DNA of 64,000 nucleotides. Origin: Methylibium sp. Lineage in GTDB: Bacteria > Pseudomonadota > Gammaproteobacteria > Burkholderiales > Burkholderiaceae_C. The translations under genes and the position numbers were made by a program. The notes beneath the pieces are model-generated. The model saw nothing but the letters and a program-made list of their open reading frames with translations. It ran no database searches and was not told where the DNA came from. The stretch lies in assembly GCA_013824165.1 (NCBI GenBank), contig PNNH01000048.1:1-64000 (forward strand), in the 5' to 3' direction. The stretch's first letter is position 1. Each line of letters opens with the position of its first letter. Of this stretch, positions 38,271-49,717 are shown piece after piece.

Positions 38271-39398
38271 ATGGCAGTGCATCCCACCCCTCCACCGCAG
38301 GCCCGGCGCAACGGCATCGACCGCCCGCTGTGGCTGGGCTATGGCGGGGCCTGCCTGCTGGCCTGGATGCTCTATGTGCTGGCCGGCACCGAGCTGCAGC
38401 CCGGACTGTGGCATCTGTGGGAAGCCATCTATCAGGCCAGCCTGAGCCTATGGGCGCCGATGCTGATGGGGCCCGCGCTCTACCCCTGGGTGCGCTGGCT
38501 GCAAGGGCGCACGCCCGCGGCCGGCACGGCCTCGCTGCTGCTGGCGCATGCGCTGGCGGCCCTGCTGTTCGGGACCCTCTGGCAGGCCGGCGATTTCGTG
38601 GTCGCCTGGGCCTTGTTCGGCCCCGACCACGCCTGGGCGGTGCTGCGTCAGACCGTGTTGTGGCGGGCCATCTGGGGGGTGTTCGCCTATGCGGCGATCG
38701 CCACGGGCTTCAACGCCCGCCTGCAGGCACGGCAGGCGCGCTCCGCGGCCCTGGCTGCAGCGCAGGCCGAGTCCGCGCTGGCGCGCGCCGAGCTGGCCGC
38801 CATCATCGGCAAGCTCAACCCGCACTTTCTGTTCAACGCCCTGAACTCGCTGATCGCGCTGACACGCAAGGACGCGCAGGCGGCCGAGACTGCGCTGCTG
38901 CGCTTTGCCGGCATGTTGCGCTATGTGCTGGCAGCCAAGCGCGAAACCAGCGACCGTGTCGCCTTGGCCGAAGAGCTGGACTTCGTGCGCGACTACCTGG
39001 CCTTGGAAGCCCTGCGCCTGGGCAGTCGGCTGCAGCTGGACTGGCAGATCGACCCGGCCACGCTGAATGACGAGGTGCCGCCGCTGACGCTGCAGCCGCT
39101 GGTGGAAAACAGCGTGCTGCATGCGGTGGCGCCGCGCACCCAGGGCGGCACGATACGCATACGCAGCAGCCGTAACACCCTCAACCAGGGCCTGGAACTG
39201 CGCGTGGAAGACGACGGCCCGGGCTGCGACCCGCGCACGCTGGAGCCCGCTGCAACAGCTACTGCAGGCGCGCGGCGCGGCATCGGCCTGGAGGCGCTGC
39301 GGCGGCGTTTCGCACTGGATTTCGAGGGCCGGGCACGCCTGCGCATCGATACCGCCCCCGGCGCAGGCTTTCGAGTTGATCTCTGGATACCGCAATGA
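38271..39398 (+). CDS. LytS/AlgZ-type sensor histidine kinase
   Basis: 375 aa. About four TM helices cover residues ~20-150. The His_kinase domain has H185 in KLNPHFLFNALNSL, and the ATP domain has LQPLVENSVLHAV and EDDGPGC. This is the AlgZ/YehU class that works with LytTR regulators. Its stop overlaps the regulator start (ATGA). The signal is unknown. Confidence 0.9.
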   Translation: MAVHPTPPPQARRNGIDRPLWLGYGGACLLAWMLYVLAGTELQPGLWHLWEAIYQASLSLWAPMLMGPALYPWVRWLQGRTPAAGTASLLLAHALAALLFGTLWQAGDFVVAWALFGPDHAWAVLRQTVLWRAIWGVFAYAAIATGFNARLQARQARSAALAAAQAESALARAELAAIIGKLNPHFLFNALNSLIALTRKDAQAAETALLRFAGMLRYVLAAKRETSDRVALAEELDFVRDYLALEALRLGSRLQLDWQIDPATLNDEVPPLTLQPLVENSVLHAVAPRTQGGTIRIRSSRNTLNQGLELRVEDDGPGCDPRTLEPAATATAGARRGIGLEALRRRFALDFEGRARLRIDTAPGAGFRVDLWIPQ

Positions 39399-40159
39399 AC
39401 CCAAGCAGCAAGACCGCCATCACCACGTTGATCGCCGAGGACGAGGCCCTGGCCGCCGAGAGCCTGGCCGAGTGGGTGCGAGGCATGCCGCAGCTAGAGC
39501 TGCAGGCCGTCTGCAGTGACGGCGCCAGCGCGCTGGCGCAGATCCGCGCGCTGCGGCCCGAGCTGGTGCTGATGGACATACAGATGCCCGGCATGACCGG
39601 CCTGCAGGTGCTGCGCGCGCTCGCCGAAGAAGGCTTGCGGCCGGCCGTGATCTTCACTACTGCTTATGACGAGCATGCGCTGACCGCCTTTGAGCTGCAT
39701 GCGCTGGACTATCTGCTCAAGCCCTTCTCGCGCGAGCGCTTCGTCGACGCGGTCGAGCATGCCCTGGCCAACAGCGCACCGGCCTCGGTGGGCACGGCGC
39801 TGGAGGCGCTGCAGCAGCAGGACAGCGGCGAGCCCCTGACACGTGTGCTGGTGCGCGACCAGGGCAAGATCTTTCCGCTGCGGGTCGATGTGATCGAGCA
39901 TCTGCGCTCGGACAACAAATACACCGCGCTGACCAGCCGCGGGCGCAGCTTCCTGGTGCGGCTGCCGATCGCCAGCTTCGAGCAGCGCCTGGACCCGGCG
40001 CGCTTCCTGAAGCTGCAGCGCGGCAGCATCGTCAACCTGGACTTCGTTGAGTCGATGACACCGGATGACAACTCGCAGCTGGTGGTGCTGATGCGCGATG
40101 GCACCCGGCTGACGGCCAGCCGCGAGGTCTCGAAGCGGCTGCGGGAGCAATCGCTGTGA
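39395..40159 (+). CDS. LytTR-family response regulator
   Basis: 254 aa. The receiver domain (10-125) has AEDEA, D61 in LVLMDIQMPGMTG and K in LLKPFSRE. The LytTR DNA-binding domain covers ~150-250 (VDVIEHLRSDNKYTALTSRG, RFLKLQRGSIVNLDFVE). Cognate of the kinase before it. It is coupled by a GTGA overlap to the following DUF2807 gene, which may be part of its output or feedback. Confidence 0.92.
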   Translation: MNPSSKTAITTLIAEDEALAAESLAEWVRGMPQLELQAVCSDGASALAQIRALRPELVLMDIQMPGMTGLQVLRALAEEGLRPAVIFTTAYDEHALTAFELHALDYLLKPFSRERFVDAVEHALANSAPASVGTALEALQQQDSGEPLTRVLVRDQGKIFPLRVDVIEHLRSDNKYTALTSRGRSFLVRLPIASFEQRLDPARFLKLQRGSIVNLDFVESMTPDDNSQLVVLMRDGTRLTASREVSKRLREQSL

Positions 40160-40902
40160 GCGCCGCCACCGCTTTGATTCGCCTCGGCCGCTGGCTGGGC
40201 TTCGCCGCGCTGGCGGCCTGGGCCCCGGTGCTCAGCGCCCAGACGATCGTGACACCGGCAGGGGTCGAAGGCCAGACCTACACGCCCGGCGACTTTGATC
40301 GCCTGGAAGTGGCCGGCTCGGCCCATGTGCGCCTGACCCAGGGCGACCGCGACCAGGTCTTCATCGTCGGCGGCCCCGAGGTGCAGAAGAGCATCGAACT
40401 CGCACTCAGCAAGAACCGCCTGGTGATTCGCCCTGCCGGCGGCTGGAAGTTCTGGAACAGCTCCCGACTGCAGATCGAGGTTCTGGTGCGCCAGCTGAAT
40501 CAGCTGGTGATATCGGGCAATAGCGATGTCCATGTGCCCGGCCACCTGCAGGCGGAGCGCTTGAGCATCCAGATTTCAGGCGCCGGCCAGGCGCGTTTTG
40601 ACGAGCTGTTTGCCGAGCAGCTGCGCTTTTCGATCTCGGGTGCCGGTGACGGCCAGCTGAGCGGCAAGGTGCATGACCTGCAGCTGCAGGTGTCCGGCAA
40701 GGGCAAGCTCATCGCCGATCAGCTGCGCAGCACGCGCGCCACCGTCAGCATCAGCGGCATCGGCAATGCCCGGCTGTGGGTCAGCGATGAGCTGCGCGTC
40801 AATGTCTCGGGTATCGGCACCGTCGAATACTGGGGCCAGCCCGAGGTGCAGCGCGCCTCCAGCGGCATCTCCAGCATCAAGGCCCTGGGCGACAAGCGCT
40901 GA
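40156..40902 (+). CDS. DUF2807 (head GIN) periplasmic beta-helix protein
   Basis: 248 aa, GTG start overlapping the regulator stop. A signal peptide ends VLSAQTI near residue 30. The body (FDRLEVAGSAHVRLTQGDRD, then repeats such as LSIQISGAGQARFDEL and VSISGIGNARLWV) is the right-handed beta-helix of DUF2807, exported proteins of unknown function. Placement behind a LytS/LytTR pair suggests an envelope-related role. Confidence 0.87.
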   Translation: MSAATALIRLGRWLGFAALAAWAPVLSAQTIVTPAGVEGQTYTPGDFDRLEVAGSAHVRLTQGDRDQVFIVGGPEVQKSIELALSKNRLVIRPAGGWKFWNSSRLQIEVLVRQLNQLVISGNSDVHVPGHLQAERLSIQISGAGQARFDELFAEQLRFSISGAGDGQLSGKVHDLQLQVSGKGKLIADQLRSTRATVSISGIGNARLWVSDELRVNVSGIGTVEYWGQPEVQRASSGISSIKALGDKR

Positions 40903-40938
40903 GGCGGGCGCTTGCCGCGCCAACGCAGTCCAAGGCCC

Positions 40939-41922
40939 TCAGGCAGAAGGGCCCTGGTGTTCTTGGCGGTGCTGCCGCTTCTGCAGATACATGCGGCGGT
41001 CAGCTTCGACCAGCAGGGCCGCGCCACTGATGCGGGACTCCGGCGTCGCATCCGCGAAGCCGACGCTGTAGGCCAGCTCCCAGCCCCGCAAGCCATCGGC
41101 GTTGTAGCCCTGCACGGCCATATTGAGCCGCTTCAGCGCACGCTCGCGCTCGGTCAGATCGCTGACGCTGAGCAGCACCACGAACTCATCGCCACCCAGC
41201 CGCCCCAGCAGATCAGAGCTGCGGAAAGTCTGCCGCAGCAGATGGGCGAAGTCGGCCAGCACACGGTCACCCACCGCATGCCCATGCTGGTCGTTGATGT
41301 CCTTGAAGCGGTCCAGATCGAAGAACAGCAGCGAGACCGAGCGGTCCAGCCGGCGGCACAGGGCCAGGGTCTGATCCAGCAGCAGCTCGAAGCCGCGCCG
41401 GTTGCTGAGCCCGGTCAGCTCATCGATCATGGCCAGCTGCACCATCGCCAGCTCATGCTCGACCATCCTGGCCATGTCGGCGAGCATCGCGAGCTCCTCA
41501 TCGTCCAGGGTGCGCGGGCTGGCGTCGACCAGGCACAGCGTGCCCACCCGCTGCCCATCCGGCGCGGCCAAGGGATGGCCGGCATAAAAGCGCACACGCG
41601 GCTCGCTGGCCACCAGGGGGTTGTCGGCAAAACGCGGGTCCAGCAAGGTGTCCGGCACCACCATCGGCGCTTCCTGCAGGATGGCATGCCCACAGAAGGA
41701 AATGTCGCGCGGCATCTCGCACACGTCCAGGCCCTGCGCGGACTTGAACCATTGGCGATTGGCATCGACCAGGCTGACGAGCACCGTCTGCACACCGAAC
41801 AGGCGCTTGGCCATGCGGGTGAGACGGTCAAACCGCTCTTCCGGCGCGGTGTCCAGGACACTCAGCGCGCGCAGCGAGGCCAGGCGCTGCACATCATCGG
41901 CGGGAATGGGCGCTTTAAGCAT
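40939..41922 (-). CDS. GAF-GGDEF diguanylate cyclase
   Basis: 327 aa. A GAF domain covers ~25-155 ([30 protein letters not shown]), of the type that senses small ligands. The GGDEF domain follows at ~165-320 with an intact active site ([11 protein letters not shown]) and [18 protein letters not shown]. It should make c-di-GMP in the cytosol. No RxxD inhibitory site is obvious. It stands alone, convergent with the DUF2807 gene and divergent from recQ. Confidence 0.92.
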   Translation of the reverse strand: MLKAPIPADDVQRLASLRALSVLDTAPEERFDRLTRMAKRLFGVQTVLVSLVDANRQWFKSAQGLDVCEMPRDISFCGHAILQEAPMVVPDTLLDPRFADNPLVASEPRVRFYAGHPLAAPDGQRVGTLCLVDASPRTLDDEELAMLADMARMVEHELAMVQLAMIDELTGLSNRRGFELLLDQTLALCRRLDRSVSLLFFDLDRFKDINDQHGHAVGDRVLADFAHLLRQTFRSSDLLGRLGGDEFVVLLSVSDLTERERALKRLNMAVQGYNADGLRGWELAYSVGFADATPESRISGAALLVEADRRMYLQKRQHRQEHQGPSA

Positions 41923-42110
41923 CGTGCGGCTGCGCTGGAGTTGACGGGCTCATGCGGCATTGTCAGGCTGTGGCGACACGGCACCAGCCTGGGCCGGCGG
42001 CCGCAGTGTGCCGCGATCCGGGGACGCACGGCCCTCAGCATGGCGATGTGCGTCAGCGCAAAACGCCGCGCTGGAGCGGAGTTTTCTGTGCATCAGGCTT
42101 CTCCTGGACA

Positions 42111-43994
<1,884 letters not shown>

Positions 43995-44020
43995 GGCACA
44001 GGCAGCAGACAAGAAATGCA

Positions 44021-44043
44021 AAAGCCCGGCAACGCCGGGCTTT
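44021..44043. terminator. Bidirectional terminator after recQ
   Basis: AAAGCCCGGC-AAC-GCCGGGCTTT, a 10-bp stem with A/T flanks, serves recQ and the convergent small secreted-protein gene. Confidence 0.88.
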
Positions 44044-44089
44044 GCGAGGGGCGCGGGCGAACCGCACCGACTGAGACAGCCGCCCGCGT

Positions 44090-44353
44090 TCAGCAGACCG
44101 TTTGTGCGGGGCAGCTGGTCTTGGCCAGCGCCAGGCGCTGTTCAGCGCCGATGCTGCGACCTTCGACGACCACTTGCGGCAGGCGCACCACCTGCATGCC
44201 GTCCACCGTGCGCTTGCCCTCGATGACAACGCGCTCCAGCTTGACGACCTGGGTGGCCGGGGCGGTTTCGGCCTGGTAGCTCACTGCGGCGGCAAGTGCC
44301 AGGCAGATCGCGGCGCCGAAGAAGAAGGCTTGGTAGCGGGTATGGTTTGTCAT
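44090..44353 (-). CDS. Tiny secreted protein A with duplicated L-x-x-VV-x-x-G motif
   Basis: 87 aa. A signal peptide (FFFGAAICLALAAAVSYQA) precedes VVKLERVVIEGKR and VVRLPQVVVEGRS, an internal duplication, then EQRLALAKTSCPAQTVC with two cysteines. It is paralogous to the genes at 49169 and 50176. The repeated unit resembles the KLGRVEVTGS N-terminal segment of the TonB-dependent receptor encoded nearby. No known family recognised. An ECF-like promoter conserved with the 49169 gene lies upstream. Confidence 0.72.
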   Translation of the reverse strand: MTNHTRYQAFFFGAAICLALAAAVSYQAETAPATQVVKLERVVIEGKRTVDGMQVVRLPQVVVEGRSIGAEQRLALAKTSCPAQTVC

Positions 44354-44378
44354 GATGGGCTCCTGGGGGTTGGCTGTG

Positions 44379-44421
44379 TCAGTGATTGCAGTGTCGTCAC
44401 CGGCCTGCGCTCTTTCCAGCC
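44379..44421 (-). promoter_or_regulatory. Conserved ECF-like promoter of small secreted gene A
   Basis: On the minus strand GGCTGGAA (44414-44421), 21 nt, then ACTGCAATCACTGA (44379-44392). The same two blocks with identical spacing lie before the 49169 gene. GGAA plus N17 plus CGAC resembles extracytoplasmic-function sigma promoters. Confidence 0.5.
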
Positions 44422-44537
44422 GCAGGAGACGGAAGGACCGTGCTGACGGCTGAACTGCAGCCCCGAGCGATGAACGTCAAGCCGGGGTCGAGCCTTGATG
44501 GACACTTGGGCCGGTCAACACTGCGACTGCTCCCGCC

Positions 44538-46256
44538 ATGAGCCCCACCGACACCCGCGCCAACATCCAGGCCCTGCATCAGCTGTTCGAAGCCACCTGG
44601 CAGCGCGACATGGCCGAGAACCCGCTGGCGGCCACCTATTACGGCGAGCGCAGCTTCAACCACCTCTGGCCCGATCTGAGCCTGGCCGCCGAGGCGCGCG
44701 CGCAGGCGGCCGACCAGCAAGCGCTGGCCACGCTGCAGGCACTGCCGCGCGAGCTGCTGCCTGCCGAAGAGCAGCTCAACCGCGATCTGTTCGAGCATCT
44801 GCTGCAGGCCAGGCTGGCGCTACACCCGCTGCACGCCGCGGCCTACAGCATCACGGCGCGCGACGGCCCGCAGGCGCTCAACGAGCTGGCCGAGATCATG
44901 CCGTTGGCCACCGCCGACGATTTCAGCATCTGGCTGCAGCGGCTGGAGGGCCTGCCTGCCTATCTGAGCCAGTTCGCCGAGCTGCTGGAGCGCAGCGCCC
45001 GGGCCGGTCGCACCCAACCCCGCCTGCTGATGGAGCGCGTGCTGCCGCAACTGGCAATGCAGCGGGTGGAGGACGCCACGCAGAGCCCCTTCTTCAGCGC
45101 CTTCCGCCAGCTGCCGGCCAGCATCCCGGCCGACCAGGCGCAGGCCTTGCAGACGCAGGCCCGCACGCTGATCGGCACGCAGATCGTGCCGGCCTACCAC
45201 CGCTTCGAGACCTTCTTCCGCGAGCGCTATCTGCCGGCCTGCCGCGAGAGCGTGGGCATCTGGGATACGCCCGGCGGCCTGGACTACTACCAGAACCGCA
45301 TCGCGCACCACACCAGCAGCACCATGACGGCACAACAGATCCACGCCATCGGCCTGACCGAGGTGGCACGCATCCACGCCGAGATGCAGCAGGTGATGGA
45401 CCAGCTGGGCTTCAAAGGCAGCAAGGCGGCGTTCTTCGCGCAGCTGCGCAGCGATCCGCAGTTCTATTTCGACAGCCCGCAAGCCCTGTTCGCCGCCTAT
45501 GTGATGACGGCCAAACAGATCGAGCCCGAGCTGCCGCGCCTGTTCGGGCGGCTGCCGCGCACGCCCTATGGCGTGCGGCCCATCCCCGACACCAGTGCGC
45601 CCAACACCACGGCCGCCTACTACTGCGGCCCCTCGGTGGACGGCACGCGGGCCGGCTACTACTACGTCAACCTGTACCGGCCCGACATGCGGCCGCGCTA
45701 CGAGATCGAGGTGCTGACCTCGCATGAAGCGGTGCCCGGCCACCACCTGCAGATCGCCCTGGCCCAGGAGCAGCGCGAGCTGCCCAAGTTCCGCCGCTTC
45801 CTGGACTGCAATGCCTACATCGAAGGCTGGGCTCTGTATGCCGAAACGCTGGGCTATGAGCTGGGGCTCTACCAGGACCCCTATTCGCGCTTCGGCCAAC
45901 TGACCTACGACATGTGGCGGGCCGTGCGTCTGGTGGTGGACACCGGCCTGCACGCGATGCACTGGAGCCGCGAGCAGGCGCTGCAGTACTTCCGCGACAA
46001 CGCCGCCAAGACCGAGGTCGATATCGTCAACGAGATCGACCGCTACATCGGCTGGCCCGGCCAGGCCCTGTCCTACAAGATCGGCCAGCTGCGCATGCTG
46101 GCGCTGCGCGCCAAGGCCGAGGCCGCGCTGGGTGGGGTTTTCGACATCCGCAGCTATCACGACCGGGTGCTGGAAGGCGGCGCGCTGCCGATGGACATCC
46201 TGGAAGCGCGGCTGGACCGCTGGCTGGGCGAGCAGCAGGGTCGCAGCCACGGGTAA
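44538..46256 (+). CDS. DUF885 family metallopeptidase-like protein
   Basis: 572 aa, full length for the family. The signature SHEAVPGHHLQIALAQEQ near residue 396 is an HE-x-x-x-GHH metal-binding motif seen in DUF885 proteins, which are related to carboxypeptidase-type gluzincins. NAYIEGWALYAETLG and VDTGLHAMHWSREQAL are further conserved blocks. No signal peptide is evident, so it is probably cytosolic and may cleave imported peptides. It is followed after 85 nt by the TonB-dependent receptor and is probably co-transcribed with it. Confidence 0.9.
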   Translation: MSPTDTRANIQALHQLFEATWQRDMAENPLAATYYGERSFNHLWPDLSLAAEARAQAADQQALATLQALPRELLPAEEQLNRDLFEHLLQARLALHPLHAAAYSITARDGPQALNELAEIMPLATADDFSIWLQRLEGLPAYLSQFAELLERSARAGRTQPRLLMERVLPQLAMQRVEDATQSPFFSAFRQLPASIPADQAQALQTQARTLIGTQIVPAYHRFETFFRERYLPACRESVGIWDTPGGLDYYQNRIAHHTSSTMTAQQIHAIGLTEVARIHAEMQQVMDQLGFKGSKAAFFAQLRSDPQFYFDSPQALFAAYVMTAKQIEPELPRLFGRLPRTPYGVRPIPDTSAPNTTAAYYCGPSVDGTRAGYYYVNLYRPDMRPRYEIEVLTSHEAVPGHHLQIALAQEQRELPKFRRFLDCNAYIEGWALYAETLGYELGLYQDPYSRFGQLTYDMWRAVRLVVDTGLHAMHWSREQALQYFRDNAAKTEVDIVNEIDRYIGWPGQALSYKIGQLRMLALRAKAEAALGGVFDIRSYHDRVLEGGALPMDILEARLDRWLGEQQGRSHG

Positions 46257-46341
46257 ACACCGAGGCCGTCCCGGGTTTGCCCCGTCAACCCCGCCATCGG
46301 CCCCCGCGTTGCCAAGGCTTCGCCTTGTTCGAAAGCCCCTG

Positions 46342-49071
46342 ATGCGCCACCTGCCTGCCCCCCACTCGTTCAGCACCGTCTGCGGCGCTGCCCTGTTGTT
46401 GTGCATCTCGCTTGGCGCCCAGGCGCAGAGCGCGGCGGCAACGACCGACAAGCTGGGCCGCGTCGAGGTGACCGGCTCGGCGATCAAGCGGCTGGAGTCC
46501 GAAAGCGCGCTGCCGGTGCAGCTGATCACGCGCGAGGAGATCGACAAGGCCGGCGTTACCACCGCGGCCGAGCTGCTGAGCAAGATCTCGGCCGCTTCCG
46601 GGAACCTGACGGACGGCGCCAGCATCCATGTGGGCGGCTACGACCAGAAGGGCTTCAACTCGGCCAATCTGCGCGGCCTGGGCACCTCGTCCACGCTGGT
46701 GCTGCTGAATGGCCGGCGCATGGCCAACTTCGCCTCGCCGGGCGACGACGCCGGCGTGGACCTGAACAACATCCCGGCTGCCGCGATCCAGCGCGTCGAG
46801 GTGCTGCTGGACGGCGCCTCCGCGTTGTATGGTGCCGACGCCATCGCTGGCGTCATCAACTTCATCACCCGCCAGGACTTCCAGGGCCTGGAGCTGAACG
46901 CCCAGGCTGGCGCCACGCAGGAAGGCGGCGCCAGCAAGCGCAGCGCCAGCATCGCCGCCGGCTGGGGCGATCTGGGCCGCCAGGGCTTCAATGTCTTCGG
47001 CGTGCTGGACGCGCAGCGCACCGGCCGGCTGTCGACCTCGCAGCGCGAGTTCATCGGCGAGCTGCAGATCCCGCAACGCCTGGGCCATCTGCTGTCGGGC
47101 TTCACCAGCCCGGCCAATATCCGTCTGACGCGCAACCAGCGCGACCACCTGCAGGACCAAGGCTTCACGATCAACGGCAAGCCCATCGTCAACCGCTTGA
47201 TCAACCTCAGCCAGCCCAAGTGCGCGCCGCCGGCCAACCTCTACCTGCCGGCCGGCACCGGCGGCGAGGACGCCTGCACCTACGACTACATGGGCGACAC
47301 CGAGCTCTACCCCAAGGCTGAAAAGCTCAGCTTCCTGGGCCGCGGCGTGCTGCAGCTGGCCCCCGGCCACCAGGCCTATGCCGAGTTGGCGCTGTCGCGC
47401 GCCAAGACCTATTACGTCGGTTCCTCAGCGCGGGTGACCGGCTATATCGACTACAAGAAAGTGCCCCAGCTGGCCAACACCGGGCTGGACCAGCTGCTGG
47501 ACGACGACATTCCCGGCGAGCTTGAGCTGCGCATGCGCCTGAACGAGGCCGGCCGCCGCACCAGCGAGCTGACCAGCCAGGGCCAGCGCGTAGTCACCGG
47601 CCTGACGGGCGCACTGGCCGGCTGGGACTACGACATCGCACTGAACCACAGCGTCAACACCGTGCGCGATCGCGACACGCGTGGCTACGTTCTTTACGAC
47701 AAGCTGCTGGACGGCATCGCCAGCGGCTTGATCAACCCCTTCGGCCCGTCCAGCGCGGCCGGCCAGGCGCTGATCGAAAGCATCCAGGTCAATGACGAAG
47801 TGCGTTATGCACGCGGCACGATGGACGTGCTGGACTTCAAGGCCTCGCGCGCGCTGGGCCAGCTCAGCGGCGGCCAGATGATGCTGGCACTGGGTGGCGA
47901 AGTGCGGCGCGAGAAGGCCGTGTTCCGCCCTTCGGCGCTGCTGATGAGCGACAACATCAACAACGACTTCGCGCCCGAAGGCGGCCAGGCCACCAGCGAC
48001 AGCCGCAATGTGCGCGGCATCTATGCCGAGCTGCTGGCGCCCTTCGCAAAGGGCTGGGAGGCCCAGCTCGCGGTGCGCCGCGACCAGTACCAGGGCGTCG
48101 GCGGCGCCACCAGCCCCAAGCTGGGCCTGCGCTACCAGCCCAGCAAGAACCTGCTGCTGCGCGGCTCGCTGGGCACGGGTTTCCGCGCGCCATCGATGAG
48201 CGATCTCTACCGCCCCACCGTCTACAGCTCCACCGCCACGCTGCCCGACCCGGTCTACTGCGCCACCGAGGACAACGACCTCAGCGTCTGCGCCGACAAC
48301 TGGAACACGCGCCGCTACAGCAATCCCAATCTGAAGCCCGAGCGCAGCCGCCAGGCCTCGCTGGGCCTGGTGTTCGAGCCGAACGCCAACTGGACCACCA
48401 GCGTCGACCTCTGGCAGGTGCGCCGCAGCAAGCTGATCAGCGAGATCGGCGACGACGTGATCCTGGCCAATCTGGACAAGTACGGCAGCCTGGTGCGCCG
48501 GGATGAAGATGGGCTGATCGACTACATCGAGCTGCGCAAGGAAAACCGCGGCGCGCAGAAGGCGGCCGGCCTGGACCTGGTGGCTGACCTGCACGGCGTG
48601 AAGACCGCCTGGGGCGAGTTCGGCGCCAAGCTCTCGGCCACGCTGATGCTGCAGTCCAAGCTGCAGACCGCGCCCGGCGACCCCTTCATCAGCAATCTGG
48701 GCCGCTTCGTCACCGAGCAGGTGGTGCAGCGCTGGCGCCATCGCCTCAGTGTCGACTGGGAGCGCGGCGACTGGTCGGCGATGCTGGGCAATACCTACTA
48801 CTCCGGCTACCAGGACCAGAACTCGGCCATCAATATCGACGACGGCAGCATCGTCGCGGCCAACCGCGTCAAGGCCTATTCGCTGTGGGATGCCTCGGCC
48901 GGCTACCAGTTCAACGAACGCCTGAAGCTGCGCGCCGGCGTGCAGAACCTCTTCAACACCAGCCCGCCGTTCTCGAACCAAGCCTACTACTTCCTCTCAG
49001 GTTACGACCCCAGTTACACCGACCCTCGCGGCCGCTATGTCTACCTGAGCCTGCATTACGCGATGAAGTAA
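46342..49071 (+). CDS. TonB-dependent outer-membrane receptor
   Basis: 909 aa from the ATG at 46342, which gives a proper signal peptide ending GAQAQS. The mature N-terminus carries DKLGRVEVTGSAIKR, the TonB-box-like segment. The plug domain (~45-170) has LRGLGTSSTLVLLNGRRM and RVEVLLDGASALYGADAIAG, and the rest forms the 22-strand barrel. Unlike SusC-like receptors it lacks a carboxypeptidase-like N-terminal domain. Substrate unknown; pairing with a peptidase-like gene suggests peptides. A terminator follows 28 nt later. Confidence 0.92.
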   Translation: MRHLPAPHSFSTVCGAALLLCISLGAQAQSAAATTDKLGRVEVTGSAIKRLESESALPVQLITREEIDKAGVTTAAELLSKISAASGNLTDGASIHVGGYDQKGFNSANLRGLGTSSTLVLLNGRRMANFASPGDDAGVDLNNIPAAAIQRVEVLLDGASALYGADAIAGVINFITRQDFQGLELNAQAGATQEGGASKRSASIAAGWGDLGRQGFNVFGVLDAQRTGRLSTSQREFIGELQIPQRLGHLLSGFTSPANIRLTRNQRDHLQDQGFTINGKPIVNRLINLSQPKCAPPANLYLPAGTGGEDACTYDYMGDTELYPKAEKLSFLGRGVLQLAPGHQAYAELALSRAKTYYVGSSARVTGYIDYKKVPQLANTGLDQLLDDDIPGELELRMRLNEAGRRTSELTSQGQRVVTGLTGALAGWDYDIALNHSVNTVRDRDTRGYVLYDKLLDGIASGLINPFGPSSAAGQALIESIQVNDEVRYARGTMDVLDFKASRALGQLSGGQMMLALGGEVRREKAVFRPSALLMSDNINNDFAPEGGQATSDSRNVRGIYAELLAPFAKGWEAQLAVRRDQYQGVGGATSPKLGLRYQPSKNLLLRGSLGTGFRAPSMSDLYRPTVYSSTATLPDPVYCATEDNDLSVCADNWNTRRYSNPNLKPERSRQASLGLVFEPNANWTTSVDLWQVRRSKLISEIGDDVILANLDKYGSLVRRDEDGLIDYIELRKENRGAQKAAGLDLVADLHGVKTAWGEFGAKLSATLMLQSKLQTAPGDPFISNLGRFVTEQVVQRWRHRLSVDWERGDWSAMLGNTYYSGYQDQNSAINIDDGSIVAANRVKAYSLWDASAGYQFNERLKLRAGVQNLFNTSPPFSNQAYYFLSGYDPSYTDPRGRYVYLSLHYAMK

Positions 49072-49098
49072 GCGCCTTCAGCGCTGTGCGCCAAGACA

Positions 49099-49121
49099 AA
49101 GGCCCGGCAATGCCGGGCCTT
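49099..49121. terminator. Bidirectional terminator after the TonB receptor
   Basis: AAGGCCCGGC-AAT-GCCGGGCCTT with a T-rich flank (TTCTTTC). It serves the receptor gene and the convergent small secreted-protein gene. Confidence 0.88.
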
Positions 49122-49168
49122 CTTTCATCTTGAGCGCAGACAAGACAGCGCCAGCCGGCGCCGCCCTC

Positions 49169-49447
49169 TCAACACAGCGTGCTGGTGCAAGCTGCCTTGG
49201 CGGCAGCCAGGCGCTGTTCGGTGGCCACGCTGCGCCCCTCGATCACGACTTGCGGCAGGCGCACGATCTGGTGCGTCTCTTCGGCCGCCGGCACAGCGCG
49301 CTTGCCGACCACCACCACGCGCTCGAGCTTCACCACTGCGGGCTGGCTCACGCTGCCATCCACCTGATGCGTCAGCGCCAGCGTGGCAGCAGCGACGAGT
49401 GCGAGGACGACGGTGGCGACAAAAGTCTTGGTGGCGGTGCGGCTCAT
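49169..49447 (-). CDS. Tiny secreted protein B, paralogue of A
   Basis: 92 aa from the ATG at 49447, with AAGGAG a few nt upstream. A signal peptide (FVATVVLALVAAATLALTHQ) is followed by VVKLERVVVVGKR and IVRLPQVVIEGRS, then EQRLAAAKAACTSTLC. About half the mature residues match protein A. The tail again has two cysteines. It has the same upstream promoter blocks as A. Function unknown. Confidence 0.74.
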   Translation of the reverse strand: MSRTATKTFVATVVLALVAAATLALTHQVDGSVSQPAVVKLERVVVVGKRAVPAAEETHQIVRLPQVVIEGRSVATEQRLAAAKAACTSTLC

Positions 49448-49487
49448 GGTGAACTCCTTGATGGCTTGGCTGGCTTGATTGCCTGTC

Positions 49488-49530
49488 TCAGTGATTGCAG
49501 TTTCGGCGCCCGGCCCCTGCGGTTCCAGCC
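49488..49530 (-). promoter_or_regulatory. Conserved ECF-like promoter of small secreted gene B
   Basis: On the minus strand GGCTGGAA (49523-49530), 21 nt, then ACTGCAATCACTGA (49488-49501), matching the blocks and spacing before gene A. The spacer sequences differ, so the blocks look selected. Confidence 0.5.
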
Positions 49531-49668
49531 ACAAGCGACGAGTTGCAGGCTGACGCGGACCAAGGGTCGCCACGGACGATCAATTGAAACCCGCGCCGGC
49601 CGATGCCACAGCTTCTGGTGTTAACCGTTGACGTTAGCTTGCCAATGCTAGACAGGCGCTGAAATGCA

Positions 49669-49693
49669 CAGAGCCCGGACCAGCCGGGCTCTG
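49669..49693. terminator. Hairpin terminator of the 49718 gene
   Basis: CAGAGCCCGG-ACCAG-CCGGGCTCTG, a 10-bp stem, lies 25 nt past the stop of the minus-strand gene. T-run is weak. Confidence 0.65.
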
Positions 49694-49717
49694 CTCAAGG
49701 GTTTGAAGCGCTGCGAC

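Noticed and set aside
44820-46625. 601-codon minus-strand open frame opposite the DUF885 gene
   Set aside because: Shadow of a conserved coding sequence; no motif, and it would span two real genes.
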